Shown piece after piece: positions 17,071-25,900 of a stretch of 64,000 nt of DNA. The notes under the pieces were generated by a model. It worked only from the letters and a program-made list of their open reading frames with translations, did no database searches and was not told the DNA's origin. Where the stretch lies: the NCBI RefSeq assembly GCF_019457615.1, contig NZ_CP080414.1:3979501-4043500 (forward strand), in the 5' to 3' direction. This DNA is from Shewanella zhangzhouensis (lineage in GTDB: Bacteria; Pseudomonadota; Gammaproteobacteria; Enterobacterales; Shewanellaceae). Position numbers and translations under genes: made by a program. Every line of letters starts with the position of its first letter. Position 1 is the first letter of the stretch.

Positions 17071-18105
17071 ATGCCAAACTTAGCTAACAGGTGGGCTGGT
17101 CGAATATACGGAACCAACACAGGGAATGTATTTCTTGATCTTGTTCAGGATGATCAAAATGTATCTGGTAAGTTGCGAATTATGGACGCAATTTTCGGTG
17201 TCTCTATATATGACTACACTGGATCGATTGATGATGAGCTTTTGCTCAACTGTATCCCAGCACAAGCGGTGGAAGGGGTTGAACTGGGAAATGTAACAGT
17301 AAGAGGTCGTTTAAGTGCAGACGGCCATATTCGCGGAGAGTGGGAGTCTACGATTGGTACTGCGGGGACTTTTGAAATTTACCCTCACGACTTAGCATCA
17401 GCTGACCCAGGAGCACAAAATAGAAACCCAGAGCAAATACACAATAAAACTATACAAATGGGTTCAGTTCGCCTGTTCAAAGACGATTTGAACCAACTTA
17501 TAGGTTATATTAAAAAAGATTTCAGTAAGGGAAGAGTTATTGTTACTTACTCATTACGAGGCTGCGAGCTTACCAAATATGCTGATGATTTCTTCGAACA
17601 GCTAGATGGTATAGAGCAATTACATTACATCAAGCTAGTGGTCCAAGAACCGGAAGCCTATGGAATTAATCGTGTCATTATCGTAGAGCTAGTAGCTAAT
17701 GGTGTTAGCGAAATCCGTGTTTCAGGCATTAATGAATCATGGGTTTTAGGCAAGGCAGAGTCTATTTTCCAAACATTGAAGCTGAAGCAAAATTCATTGG
17801 TTACCACATACAGAAAGTATGGTCTTAATCTTAATGGGGCAATATTCTTCTCAATGCTAATCGCCATACCAGATATAGATGGTTGGAAGAGCAGGGCGAT
17901 ATTTGTAGCATCCGTGTTTGTATTGCTCAATATCTTATTGTTCATTCATAATAAATATATCCCTAATACAGCCATTTATCTTGAGCAGGCAAAGCCTAGC
18001 TTTTTTAAGCGTGCATGGCCTAGCATATTGTCCTGGGTTATAGCGGCAAGCAGCTCCGTAGTTGCTGCCTATATATTTTCCCTGCTCAAAAGTGTAGGCT
18101 CTTAA
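17071..18105 (+). CDS. Unknown AT-rich membrane protein
   Basis: I do not recognise this 344-residue protein. The first 110 residues look beta-rich (repeated short hydrophobic strands with Gly turns). A central alpha/beta part spans about 125-245. Three probable transmembrane segments follow in the last 100 residues (FFSMLIAIP, AIFVASVFVLLNILLFI, ILSWVIAASSSVVAAYIF). The DNA is clearly more AT-rich than its neighbours and codon use differs, which suggests acquisition. An AAGGAGA lies 10 nt before the ATG. The next gene follows 75 bp downstream on the same strand. A sensor domain tied to a membrane anchor is a guess from architecture only. Confidence 0.7.
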   Translation: MPNLANRWAGRIYGTNTGNVFLDLVQDDQNVSGKLRIMDAIFGVSIYDYTGSIDDELLLNCIPAQAVEGVELGNVTVRGRLSADGHIRGEWESTIGTAGTFEIYPHDLASADPGAQNRNPEQIHNKTIQMGSVRLFKDDLNQLIGYIKKDFSKGRVIVTYSLRGCELTKYADDFFEQLDGIEQLHYIKLVVQEPEAYGINRVIIVELVANGVSEIRVSGINESWVLGKAESIFQTLKLKQNSLVTTYRKYGLNLNGAIFFSMLIAIPDIDGWKSRAIFVASVFVLLNILLFIHNKYIPNTAIYLEQAKPSFFKRAWPSILSWVIAASSSVVAAYIFSLLKSVGS

Positions 18106-18180
18106 CTTTGCAAGCAAAGGGACTGCTTTTTCGGCGGCCCCTTCTTGTGGCGTTAACTCTAAAGGATGCAAATTTAGACT

Positions 18181-18780
18181 ATGGAAGACATTATTAAATT
18201 CTTAGGGGGGGCTAGCTTATTACTTGCAGCTGTAGCTTGGCTAATAAGGTCTCTAACAGGGCATTTATTATCTAAAGATATTGATGTTTTTAAAAACCAA
18301 TTGAAATCAGAGGCCGAAAAAGAGCTGGCGATGCTAACTGCATCTCTACAACTAGATAATGAACGTCTTAGGATAAAGCTTTCAGTATTAGAGTCACGAA
18401 GGTTGGAGGTTTTGGAAGAACTCTTTTCTAGGCTTACTCATCTCACGAAGCGGGCTGAGATTTTTTCTTGGGGCCCTGAATTAAATGATATCGAAGAGTT
18501 GCGCAAAGACGGCGAAAAATTTTATGACAGTTATATTTCGTTCTATCAATATTTTGAAGAGCATTCAATATTTCTCCCAAAAACTTTGGAGAGTGATATT
18601 AACTTCATGCATGATAATTATTACAATGCTTGGATGAAGGTTGAGGAGGCTTCCAATGAAGAAATCAAGCCTTTAATGGAAAAACTAAAAAAAGAAATGC
18701 CGGCAGTACGTGATAAGAGCATTAAGATCAGATGGAAAATCGCGAAAAGTCTCAGAGAGATTTTAGGTGTTGAGAGTTAA
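18181..18780 (+). CDS. Unknown AT-rich membrane-anchored coiled-coil protein
   Basis: The 199-residue protein has one N-terminal transmembrane segment (LGGASLLLAAVAWLI, about 8-22), then a charged helical region with coiled-coil character (about 35-80), and a mostly helical C-terminus. I do not recognise a family. The AT-rich composition matches the preceding gene, so the two probably entered together and may work together. The ribosome binding site is weak (AAGGA about 16 nt upstream), so the exact start is less certain. Confidence 0.65.
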   Translation: MEDIIKFLGGASLLLAAVAWLIRSLTGHLLSKDIDVFKNQLKSEAEKELAMLTASLQLDNERLRIKLSVLESRRLEVLEELFSRLTHLTKRAEIFSWGPELNDIEELRKDGEKFYDSYISFYQYFEEHSIFLPKTLESDINFMHDNYYNAWMKVEEASNEEIKPLMEKLKKEMPAVRDKSIKIRWKIAKSLREILGVES

Positions 18781-19033
18781 CAAGCACATTAACTATCTCC
18801 CACAAAAAGCGTGAATCGGACTCGCTATTGCTCGCCTTTTATGCAAGCGCTTTCGCCCTACCCCATATGTAAATATTGATTTAAATATTCTCGCCAACAC
18901 CCTCGCTTGGTGCTATTTTCTGGCGGCTTAATTTGTGCCTGACACCGGGCAAATTAAAACATAGCATGCGATTAAAATAACAATACTCCGCCGCTTGGCT
19001 GCGGCTGGAATAACAATAATTAAAGGGATAGTA

Positions 19034-20644
19034 ATGAAACACGGATTGACTTACTTGTTTGCCACTTCGGCTGTGTTCCTGTCTGCCTGTGGCGGTGGCG
19101 ATTCGGGCGGCGGTGATTCTGGCGGTGGCGAGCAGCCCGTGGCCAAGGTAAGCCTGCAGCTGGCTTCCGAACAGGTATCGCTGCAGCTCAGCCAGGGGGA
19201 TGCGTTACCCCTTACCGTCAGTGGCACCTGGTCTGGCAGCAATCTTGGCGCCAGTCAGGTATTTGTGAAGCTTTACGACCAAAACAATCAGTACATTTCC
19301 CCCGTGGTGTCGGCGGCCCTCAGTGGCAATAGCTTCAGCCTGGATACCCAGCTCAATATAGACCTGCAAGTTGGGCAATACACGCCAACACTCACACTGG
19401 TTGCCTGTAAAGACGCGAGCTGCACAAGCCTTTACCCCGACTCGCAGGAAGCGCTGACCCTGCAACTGGATGTGGCCAAAGTGCCCGAGTGGCAGACCCA
19501 TCAGGCCAACGCGGCTCACAATGGCTACGTACCTGTGTTATTGAACACCAACAACTTTGCCAAACTGTGGGAGTGGCAACGCGCCCCTTCCTCCGAGCCC
19601 ATTGGTGGCATTAATGCGCCGGTTGGCGGCAATGGCGAAGTTTACCTCTCTACCGATGTGTATTTCGGCGATGCGGCCGTGATTGCGCTGGATGAACTCA
19701 CCGGTAAAGAAAATTGGCGCCTGTCCTTTGGCAATGTGCCCGCGCTGAATCCGCCGGCCATCAACGACGATACCCTGTTTATCGCGACATCCGGCCATCA
19801 GGACACCAAGGTATGGGCCATCGATCGTGCCCTTGGCAAGCTTAAGTTCCAGACCAACTTTTCATCACAGTGGGGACACTATCTCGCCCCCACGGTTTAT
19901 GACGACAAGGTCTATCAGACCGGCGGTTACTACGGCGGTTTTACCTACGCATTTGACATTAACGACGGTGTTCAGGCCTGGTCGCAGTCCCCCGGCACCT
20001 CATGGGGTATGGACACGCCTGCGGTGGATGCCAACCATGTGTACGTGCACAGTGGCAACGAGCTGACCGTATTCGACAAAAATACCGGCGACAAACTCAG
20101 CACCATCCAGGATCTCTTCGGTAATAGCAACTACGACTACCATGGCTCCCCAGTGATTGGCACTGAAGGCAGAGTCATGGCCTACAGTGGCGGCGCCTTC
20201 AGCGGCCGTGCCAGCAGCAATGCCGAGCATTTTGAAGACAGGGTGATTTCCAGCTTCGATGTGGTGAAAAAGGAATACCGCTGGGCCAGCCGTTTCACCT
20301 ACAAAACCTTCTTCGCCACCCACAATGGCGTGGTCTATGCTGGCAAAAACAATCCTGCCTCACTGGATGCCATCGACGAGGATACAGGTGAAGTGCTGTG
20401 GAGCTGGGTTGCCCCCACCACCCAGGACACCTCATTCCACCGCAATGTGGTGGTGACCAAAAATCTGCTCTTTGTCAGCACCAATGCCCATGTCTATGCC
20501 ATCGATTTGCAAACCCGCGAGCAGGTGTGGTCATACGATGAACCCGGTACCCTGGCCATTACCGATAATCGCATACTGCTGCTTGCCACCGGCGCCCAGG
20601 AAAGCGATGGTCGTTTAATAGCCTTTGATTTACGGGCTAATTAA
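19034..20644 (+). CDS. PQQ-like beta-propeller lipoprotein
   Basis: The 536-residue protein starts with a lipoprotein signal (lipobox LSAC, C19) and a Gly/Asp/Ser linker. An Ig-like strand region follows (about 35-150), then a pyrrolo-quinoline-quinone-type propeller (about 155-536). Blade motifs repeat: ALDELTGKENW, AIDRALGKLKF, FDKNTGDKL, AIDEDTGEVLW and AIDLQTREQVW. The propeller is of the BamB/outer-membrane scaffold sort rather than a proven quinoprotein, because I see no PQQ-binding disulfide. The ATG at 19034 follows AAAGGGATA. The function is unknown; it is probably anchored in the outer membrane. Confidence 0.8.
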   Translation: MKHGLTYLFATSAVFLSACGGGDSGGGDSGGGEQPVAKVSLQLASEQVSLQLSQGDALPLTVSGTWSGSNLGASQVFVKLYDQNNQYISPVVSAALSGNSFSLDTQLNIDLQVGQYTPTLTLVACKDASCTSLYPDSQEALTLQLDVAKVPEWQTHQANAAHNGYVPVLLNTNNFAKLWEWQRAPSSEPIGGINAPVGGNGEVYLSTDVYFGDAAVIALDELTGKENWRLSFGNVPALNPPAINDDTLFIATSGHQDTKVWAIDRALGKLKFQTNFSSQWGHYLAPTVYDDKVYQTGGYYGGFTYAFDINDGVQAWSQSPGTSWGMDTPAVDANHVYVHSGNELTVFDKNTGDKLSTIQDLFGNSNYDYHGSPVIGTEGRVMAYSGGAFSGRASSNAEHFEDRVISSFDVVKKEYRWASRFTYKTFFATHNGVVYAGKNNPASLDAIDEDTGEVLWSWVAPTTQDTSFHRNVVVTKNLLFVSTNAHVYAIDLQTREQVWSYDEPGTLAITDNRILLLATGAQESDGRLIAFDLRAN

Positions 20645-20685
20645 CAGTAACTTTCAAGGCCGCTATTTAAGTCAGGCAAACCAAT

Positions 20686-20712
20686 AAAACAGGGGCTTTC
20701 GCCCCTGTTTTT
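20686..20712. terminator. Bidirectional terminator
   Basis: An 11-bp stem (20686-20696 with 20701-20711) and a TTTC loop are flanked by A-rich and T-rich runs. It serves the propeller gene (plus) and possibly the convergent cytochrome gene (minus). Confidence 0.75.
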
Positions 20713-20748
20713 GTATGCATCGCCCTGATGGTATCGCTTGGCCCGGGC

Positions 20749-21144
20749 TCAGTTATTGTTGGCGCCCTGGTCTATCCACAGCTTGATGGTGTCTATTTGC
20801 TCCTGGCTTAAGGGTTTACCCTCCCCCTGGGCCATTTTGTCTGAGTGGTGGGGCGGCATCTGTATTTTCGGGTCCACATTGTGGGAAATCACCAGATACA
20901 GGGTACTGGATGCGGCGCTGCCGGGTACGATAACCGGCCCCATCTTGGTGCCTGCCATCATGCTGCTGTGGCTGCTCAGGATTAAGCCCGCATTCTGGGC
21001 CCCTTCACCCGCCACATGGCAGCCGAAACAGGAGCCCTGCAAAATGGGCAACACATCATTTTGATAACTGACCTGACGACTGCAGCCGCTCACGACCATG
21101 CCCGTAGCCAGCAGCAGTATCAGCGCAATATTTTTCAGTAACAT
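20749..21144 (-). CDS. Mono-haem c-type cytochrome lipoprotein
   Basis: The 131-residue protein has a lipoprotein signal (lipobox VSGC, C21), one haem c site CFGCH (about 39-43) and a candidate axial methionine in IQMPPHHSD. The arrangement resembles the short planctomycete-type cytochrome c domain found on many periplasmic proteins. It is probably a periplasmic electron carrier anchored to a membrane; its partner is unknown. The gene is convergent with the propeller gene and has a 10-bp tandem repeat array upstream. Confidence 0.8.
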   Translation of the reverse strand: MLLKNIALILLLATGMVVSGCSRQVSYQNDVLPILQGSCFGCHVAGEGAQNAGLILSSHSSMMAGTKMGPVIVPGSAASSTLYLVISHNVDPKIQMPPHHSDKMAQGEGKPLSQEQIDTIKLWIDQGANNN

Positions 21145-21616
21145 AACGCCTCCTTAGTCAAGGACTTCAGTAGCAAGCGTGGGCACGCACGAGTCAGGCG
21201 CAAGCGCGCCAGTACCTCGAAAAATCACCCCATGCCATAGCATTAAGTGTAGTTGGAAAGCATCTTTAACCACATTTTTTTCATGGATAAATCTGGGGGT
21301 CCGAGGAAGCATTCAGGCTTGCAAGGCAGCGAGCCAGGAGGCTTTGGCATTCTCAACCAAGTCGTGCTGTGTTGTGCTGTGTTGTGCTGTGTTGTGCTGT
21401 GTTGTGCTGTGTTGTGCTGTGTTGTGCTGTGTTGTGCTGTGCTGTGCTGTACCCTGCCATCAGCAAGGCCATATCGGCCAGCGTCAACGCCCTAATCACA
21501 TAGCAACTATTGCCTTTGCGCTGTGGCCATTCACTGATCTGTTATCGAAATGACAGGGTTGGCTGTGGGGATGAAGCCGCAGCCGGTGTTTGATACCGGC
21601 CACGGGTGGAGAGCGC
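21145..21616. other. Intergenic region with 10-bp tandem array
   Basis: The 470-bp gap between the garK stop and the cytochrome start. Apart from the tandem array at 21361-21450 no gene or clear regulatory site is seen. Confidence 0.6.
21361..21450. repeat. 10-bp tandem repeat, nine units
   Basis: Seven perfect copies of GTTGTGCTGT (21371-21440) are flanked by one variant unit on each side. The array lies 217 bp upstream of the cytochrome lipoprotein start. Perfect short units of this kind change copy number readily. Confidence 0.95.
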
Positions 21617-22792
21617 TCAGCGGGGTAGACGGTACAGCGCCGCGACGTTGCGGGCGGTCTGCTCAAGGTTGGTGCGGGCAGTGGCCAGCGCTTCGGGCAG
21701 CGTCATGGCGCGGTTAACCACGGCAAATACTGCATCAAGGCCATGGGCGTGTACCACGCCGCAGTCGTCGGTAAGGCAGCCTGCAATGCCTATCACTGGC
21801 TTACCAAACTGCTTGGCGCAGCGGGCCACGCCGATGGGAGTTTTGCCGTGAATGGTCTGGCTGTCGATACGGCCCTCGCCGGTGATAACCAAATCGGCAT
21901 CGGCCACGGCATCGGCGAGTTTCAGCGCTTCAATCACAATCTGGATGCCGGGCTTAAGCTCGGCGCCAAGCAAACCCACCAGCGCCGCCCCCATGCCACC
22001 GGCAGCGCCCGCGCCGGGGATATCTTTTACCGACTTGCCAAGGGTGCTTTCGATACAGTCGGCATAACGCGCCAGGTTGGCATCAAGCTGTGAAACCATT
22101 TCAGGAGTCGCGCCCTTTTGCGGGCCAAACACCGCCGAGGCGCCCTTGGGACCACAGAGTGGGTTATTCACATCGCAGGCCACTTCGATAGTCAGCCCCG
22201 CCAAACGTGGGTCGAGGCCGGTTAAATCGATATGGCTAAGCTCTGCCAGACCGCCGCCGCCAAGGGCAATCGGACTGCCATCGGCTTTTAAAAGCTTGCC
22301 GCCAAGGGCGGTTATCATACCCGCGCCGCCGTCATTGGTAGCACTGCCGCCAATGCCCAAAATAAGATGGGTCACGCCCCGCTCCAGCGCCGCCAAAATC
22401 AGCTCGCCGGTGCCAAAGCTTGAGGTCAGCAGCGGGTTACGCCGCTCGGGCGCCACCAGATGAATGCCCGACGCCGCCGCCATCTCGATAACGGCACGTT
22501 TGCCTTCGCTCGTGGCAGAATCAGAGCCATCATTCGAACAAGAGCCAGAGCCGAGCAGCCCCAAAAAGCCTTCTACTCGATTCCCCAGCGGCGCGGTCAC
22601 TTCGACTGGCACTATCGCGCCGCCGGTGGCATCCACCAGAGACTGCACCGTGCCTTCGCCGCCATCGGCCATCGGCAGTTTTACGTAACTGGCATCGGGC
22701 AACACCTGCTTGAAACCGGCCTCTATCATATCGGCCACTTCCATGGCGCTCAGGCTTTCCTTGAATGAATCCGGGGCAATTACAATTTTCAT
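21617..22792 (-). CDS. garK: Glycerate kinase
   Basis: The 391-residue protein of the GarK/GlxK family starts with IAPDSFKESLSA and has GGEGT, GIGGSATNDGGAGM and VITGEGRIDSQT, all typical of this two-domain kinase. It phosphorylates D-glycerate to 2-phosphoglycerate. The permease gene lies 9 bp upstream on the same strand, so the two form an operon under the nearby CdaR regulator. A short insertion rich in Ser/Asp (near residue 85) is not typical of the family. Confidence 0.92.
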   Translation of the reverse strand: MKIVIAPDSFKESLSAMEVADMIEAGFKQVLPDASYVKLPMADGGEGTVQSLVDATGGAIVPVEVTAPLGNRVEGFLGLLGSGSCSNDGSDSATSEGKRAVIEMAAASGIHLVAPERRNPLLTSSFGTGELILAALERGVTHLILGIGGSATNDGGAGMITALGGKLLKADGSPIALGGGGLAELSHIDLTGLDPRLAGLTIEVACDVNNPLCGPKGASAVFGPQKGATPEMVSQLDANLARYADCIESTLGKSVKDIPGAGAAGGMGAALVGLLGAELKPGIQIVIEALKLADAVADADLVITGEGRIDSQTIHGKTPIGVARCAKQFGKPVIGIAGCLTDDCGVVHAHGLDAVFAVVNRAMTLPEALATARTNLEQTARNVAALYRLPR

Positions 22793-22801
22793 ATCAATTC
22801 C

Positions 22802-24073
22802 TTAGGCGAGGCCAAACACACCAAACATCAGGGTGGAGACGGCCGCAATGGTCAGGCCGACCGCGGTTTCGTAAGGCAGCAACTTGAGACGCTCGCCCAC
22901 GCCCATGTGCACGCTGCCGCCGGTGGCATGGAAGAAGGAGCCGTGGGGCATATGGTCGAATACAGTGGCACCGGCGTGGATCATGGCAGCGCCCGCCAAA
23001 CCACTTACGCCCAGTTCAATCAGGGTCGAGCTGAATACGTTGGATGCCACCACGGTACCCGCAGTAGTCGAAGCCGTCGCCAGCGACATCAGCGCACCCG
23101 AGATAGGCGCCAGCAGGTAAGATGGCAGACCTGAGGCGGTGAGACCACCAATAAGCACATCTTTCAGCCCCGAGTTGGCGATGATGCCTGCGAGGGTACC
23201 CGTACCCAGCAGCATAATGGCCACAGGCGCCATGCGGGCCAAACCCGATACCGCATATTGGTTTACTTTGGAGAATTTACCCATCATCAGGGCGCCCACC
23301 AAGCCGCCCAGCGGCAGTGCAATCAGCGGGTCAACCACAATCCCGGCCATGGGGCGCAGTGCCAGCAGCAAAATGGCCACCAGGGGCGCACTGATGGCAG
23401 CGAAGAAGCGCGGCAGATTGCTCTCATCCACACTGACCACTTCTTCGGCGGCAACCTTGCTGCCTTTGTTATTCAAACGCTTGGCAATCCAGTAGGCCAT
23501 CACCAAACCAAAGATACCCGGAATAATACCGGCCGCCATCACCGAGGTCAGCGGCAGGTTAAAGGCATCGGCCGCCGCAATGGCATTGGGGTTGGGTGAC
23601 ATTACGTTACCCGCTTTACCGCCGCCAATCATGGCCAGCAGAATTGCGGCCTTGGAAAGGTCGGCACGCCGTGCAATAGCAAGCGCAATCGGCGCCACCG
23701 TGATGACGGCCACGTCCACAAACACGCCAACGGCGGTGAGGATCATGGTTGCCAGTGCCAGCGCCAGCAGGGCGCGGGTTTCACCGATTTTCTTCACTAT
23801 GGTTTCGGCAATGGTGGTGGCTGCGCCGGACTCAATCAGCACACCTGCGAGTACACCGGCCGCCAGAATGCGCATGACTGCGGTGGTGATGCCCTGGGCA
23901 CCGCCAATCATCAGCGCCACCGTTTGGGTTAAATCGGCACCGCCGATAAGGCCACCGGCAAGGGCGCCGACTATCATGCCGTAGGCGGGCGGCACTTTTT
24001 TCAGAATCAGAAAGATAGCGATGGATAGCGCAGCTATGGCGCCAAGGGCAGTTACCGAAGTCATGGCAGACAC
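22802..24073 (-). CDS. GntP-family permease, probable glycerate transporter
   Basis: The 423-residue inner-membrane protein has about 12 hydrophobic segments and the GntP-family pattern (IGGGKAGNVMSPNPNAIAAA, SGALMSLATASTTAGTVVAS, DHMPHGSFFHATGGSVHMG). The family moves gluconate and related hydroxy acids with protons. Pairing with glycerate kinase and a CdaR regulator points to glycerate as substrate, and comparative reconstructions of Shewanella sugar pathways describe this gene set; the assignment is from context. Confidence 0.88.
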   Translation of the reverse strand: MSAMTSVTALGAIAALSIAIFLILKKVPPAYGMIVGALAGGLIGGADLTQTVALMIGGAQGITTAVMRILAAGVLAGVLIESGAATTIAETIVKKIGETRALLALALATMILTAVGVFVDVAVITVAPIALAIARRADLSKAAILLAMIGGGKAGNVMSPNPNAIAAADAFNLPLTSVMAAGIIPGIFGLVMAYWIAKRLNNKGSKVAAEEVVSVDESNLPRFFAAISAPLVAILLLALRPMAGIVVDPLIALPLGGLVGALMMGKFSKVNQYAVSGLARMAPVAIMLLGTGTLAGIIANSGLKDVLIGGLTASGLPSYLLAPISGALMSLATASTTAGTVVASNVFSSTLIELGVSGLAGAAMIHAGATVFDHMPHGSFFHATGGSVHMGVGERLKLLPYETAVGLTIAAVSTLMFGVFGLA

Positions 24074-24133
24074 CTTTTATATGTTTGTTTGGTGGCCATT
24101 ATGATGATTGCCAGCGGGAAAGCTTTGTTCAGT

Positions 24134-24177
24134 GATACAAATATCAACAGGATTTTAACGGCAATATTTGTTGTATC
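24134..24177 (-). promoter_or_regulatory. Candidate CdaR operator before the glycerate operon
   Basis: An imperfect inverted repeat (GATACAAATAT at 24134-24144 and ATATTTGTTGTATC at 24164-24177) lies 61-104 bp upstream of the permease start. It is the only symmetric element in this promoter gap. CdaR binding is inferred. Confidence 0.45.
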
Positions 24178-24184
24178 GAACAAA

Positions 24185-25300
24185 TCAGCTTTCCAGATTG
24201 AGACCGAGATAGAGTAAAAATTTGTCATCCAGGTTATTGATATTCAAGCCAGTTATCTGCTCGATACGGCTGATGCGGTAGCGCAGTGTGTTGGGGTGAA
24301 TAAACAGGGCTTCGGCGCAGCGATTGAGATCACAGTTCAATGCGAAATACTGCCGCAGGGTTTTAACAAGCACCCCCTTGGTGTCGGAACCCGTCAGCAA
24401 CTTAAGGGGGGCGCGCAGTTCATCGGCCTGCCACGAGTCCGCCAGACTGCCAAGCAGCACCGGCAGCCGATAGTCTTCAAAAAAGTACACCTGCTTACGC
24501 GGTGCCTGACGCATACCCCGGCGTAGGGTGTCGCGGGCGGTTTGATAAGAGCGCGCCAGCCCATCGACACCGGCAAAATAATCGCCCACGGCGATGCGCA
24601 CCTTAAAGTGCGGTATACGTGCCAAAAGCTGCTTTACCCGCCCCCGCTCCTGCTCCGACTGCCACACCTCATCGACAATTTTGGCGGGTTTAAGTACCAC
24701 GATTTCATCCAGTCCATGAATCGCCACCAGATTGTCGCGCTCCGGGTTCTCAAGCTGATGCACCAGCTCACGAAGCCTTGCCGGCTGCGCCTCTTCCAGC
24801 GCCAGCACAGCCACAACCCGGGGCTGCGCCAAATCCAGCCCCAGAAAACGCGCCGCCTGCTGCAACTGCTCCACATCGCCCTCGCCGCGGATAAGCTGCA
24901 GTACCAGCTCCTCCTTGTGGCGCTTATCCCACTGCAGCTGTTCGGTCAGCGCCGCCTGCTCCAAAATCAGCTCGGCGGTCATCCGCACCAGCTCGGCATA
25001 AGCGCGCACCTCATCGGGCTCGCCCGAAATACCGATAACCCCAATGCGCTTGCCCTGATACTCAATGGGCAGATTAATGCCAGGGCGCACCCCTTTGAGC
25101 TGCTGGGCGGTAGCCTCATTAATCTCCACCACCCGGTTTTCGGCCAGGGCCAGCACTGCCCCTTCGTGGCGTTGATGCAACCGCTCCGGATTGCCGGAGG
25201 CAATGATAAGGCCGTGCTCGTCCATCACATTGACCGAGAACGACAGAATTTTCATTGCCCGGCTGACAATCTGCGCCGCCAGGGCATCATTGAGTTGCAT
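24185..25300 (-). CDS. cdaR: Sugar diacid / glycerate regulator CdaR
   Basis: The 371-residue protein has an N-terminal diacid-recognition domain (about 5-135, with IGVIGISGEPDEVRAYAELV), a middle degenerate GGDEF-like region, and a C-terminal PucR-type helix-turn-helix (HPNTLRYRISRIEQITG). CdaR (SdaR) activates glycerate, galactarate and glucarate genes in E. coli. The ATG at 25300 follows CGGAGAT; an upstream frame to 25360 lacks a site. It lies directly upstream of the glycerate permease and kinase genes on the same strand. Confidence 0.9.
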   Translation of the reverse strand: MQLNDALAAQIVSRAMKILSFSVNVMDEHGLIIASGNPERLHQRHEGAVLALAENRVVEINEATAQQLKGVRPGINLPIEYQGKRIGVIGISGEPDEVRAYAELVRMTAELILEQAALTEQLQWDKRHKEELVLQLIRGEGDVEQLQQAARFLGLDLAQPRVVAVLALEEAQPARLRELVHQLENPERDNLVAIHGLDEIVVLKPAKIVDEVWQSEQERGRVKQLLARIPHFKVRIAVGDYFAGVDGLARSYQTARDTLRRGMRQAPRKQVYFFEDYRLPVLLGSLADSWQADELRAPLKLLTGSDTKGVLVKTLRQYFALNCDLNRCAEALFIHPNTLRYRISRIEQITGLNINNLDDKFLLYLGLNLES

Positions 25301-25900
25301 AGGATCTCCGAAACGGAAGCATCTGGGAAACTGAGGCGATAGCGCGTAAATGGCTGGCACAACCCACTGTGCTACCCGCGTTAGCCGATGCTATTTAATC
25401 TACCGCCACTTTATCCGATCCAGGAGTGGCCATAAAACCCAATGTCAGTATTCGCTCGTCTCATCTCACTGCGCTGCAAAATAATGTTTGTGACATCGGC
25501 CGTATTTGCCGACATAGGCTCGGGTATTGCGCTTGCCCGCATGTCACTTTTATCGTACGCTGCTGTAACTTTATTTTAAAAAACAATGCTTAATCTATTT
25601 CTTGATTGCGGTTTCAGGCTGCAATTTTAAAACTGCATTTACAGGGATGATGTGGGCGCTCGCCATACTGAAGCGGCGAGGATGACAAGGGAGTGCCGCT
25701 GTAAGTCTCCAGTGGTGTCCTCCTGGCTGCTAATCACTGCGTGCTGGGGATATCCGTCAGTCCTGTATTGTTTTTACGTGTCAATATGCCTTGGTTGGTG
25801 CCAAGGGATAGACGCATGCAGTAAACCGGGCAATTTGATGATTCATTTGCATCTAATTCAATGATTTAAACAACATCACCATTATCAGGGAAAAGGAATT
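25301..25900. other. Intergenic region holding repeat copy B
   Basis: A 600-bp gap without a credible gene. Its centre is copy B of the dispersed repeat; the left part is the cdaR promoter side and the right part the promoter of the next gene. Confidence 0.6.
25532..25805. repeat. Dispersed intergenic repeat, copy B
   Basis: It is similar to 15962-16295 in the same orientation: an exact 20-mer at 25542-25561, an exact 15-mer at 25642-25656, and interrupted similarity to about 25805. Both copies lie upstream of an AT-rich membrane-protein gene on the plus strand. Confidence 0.6.

Noticed and set aside
21179..21553. Plus-strand frames across the 10-bp tandem array
   Set aside because: The product is a Cys/Leu/Val repeat produced by the array itself; no start site.
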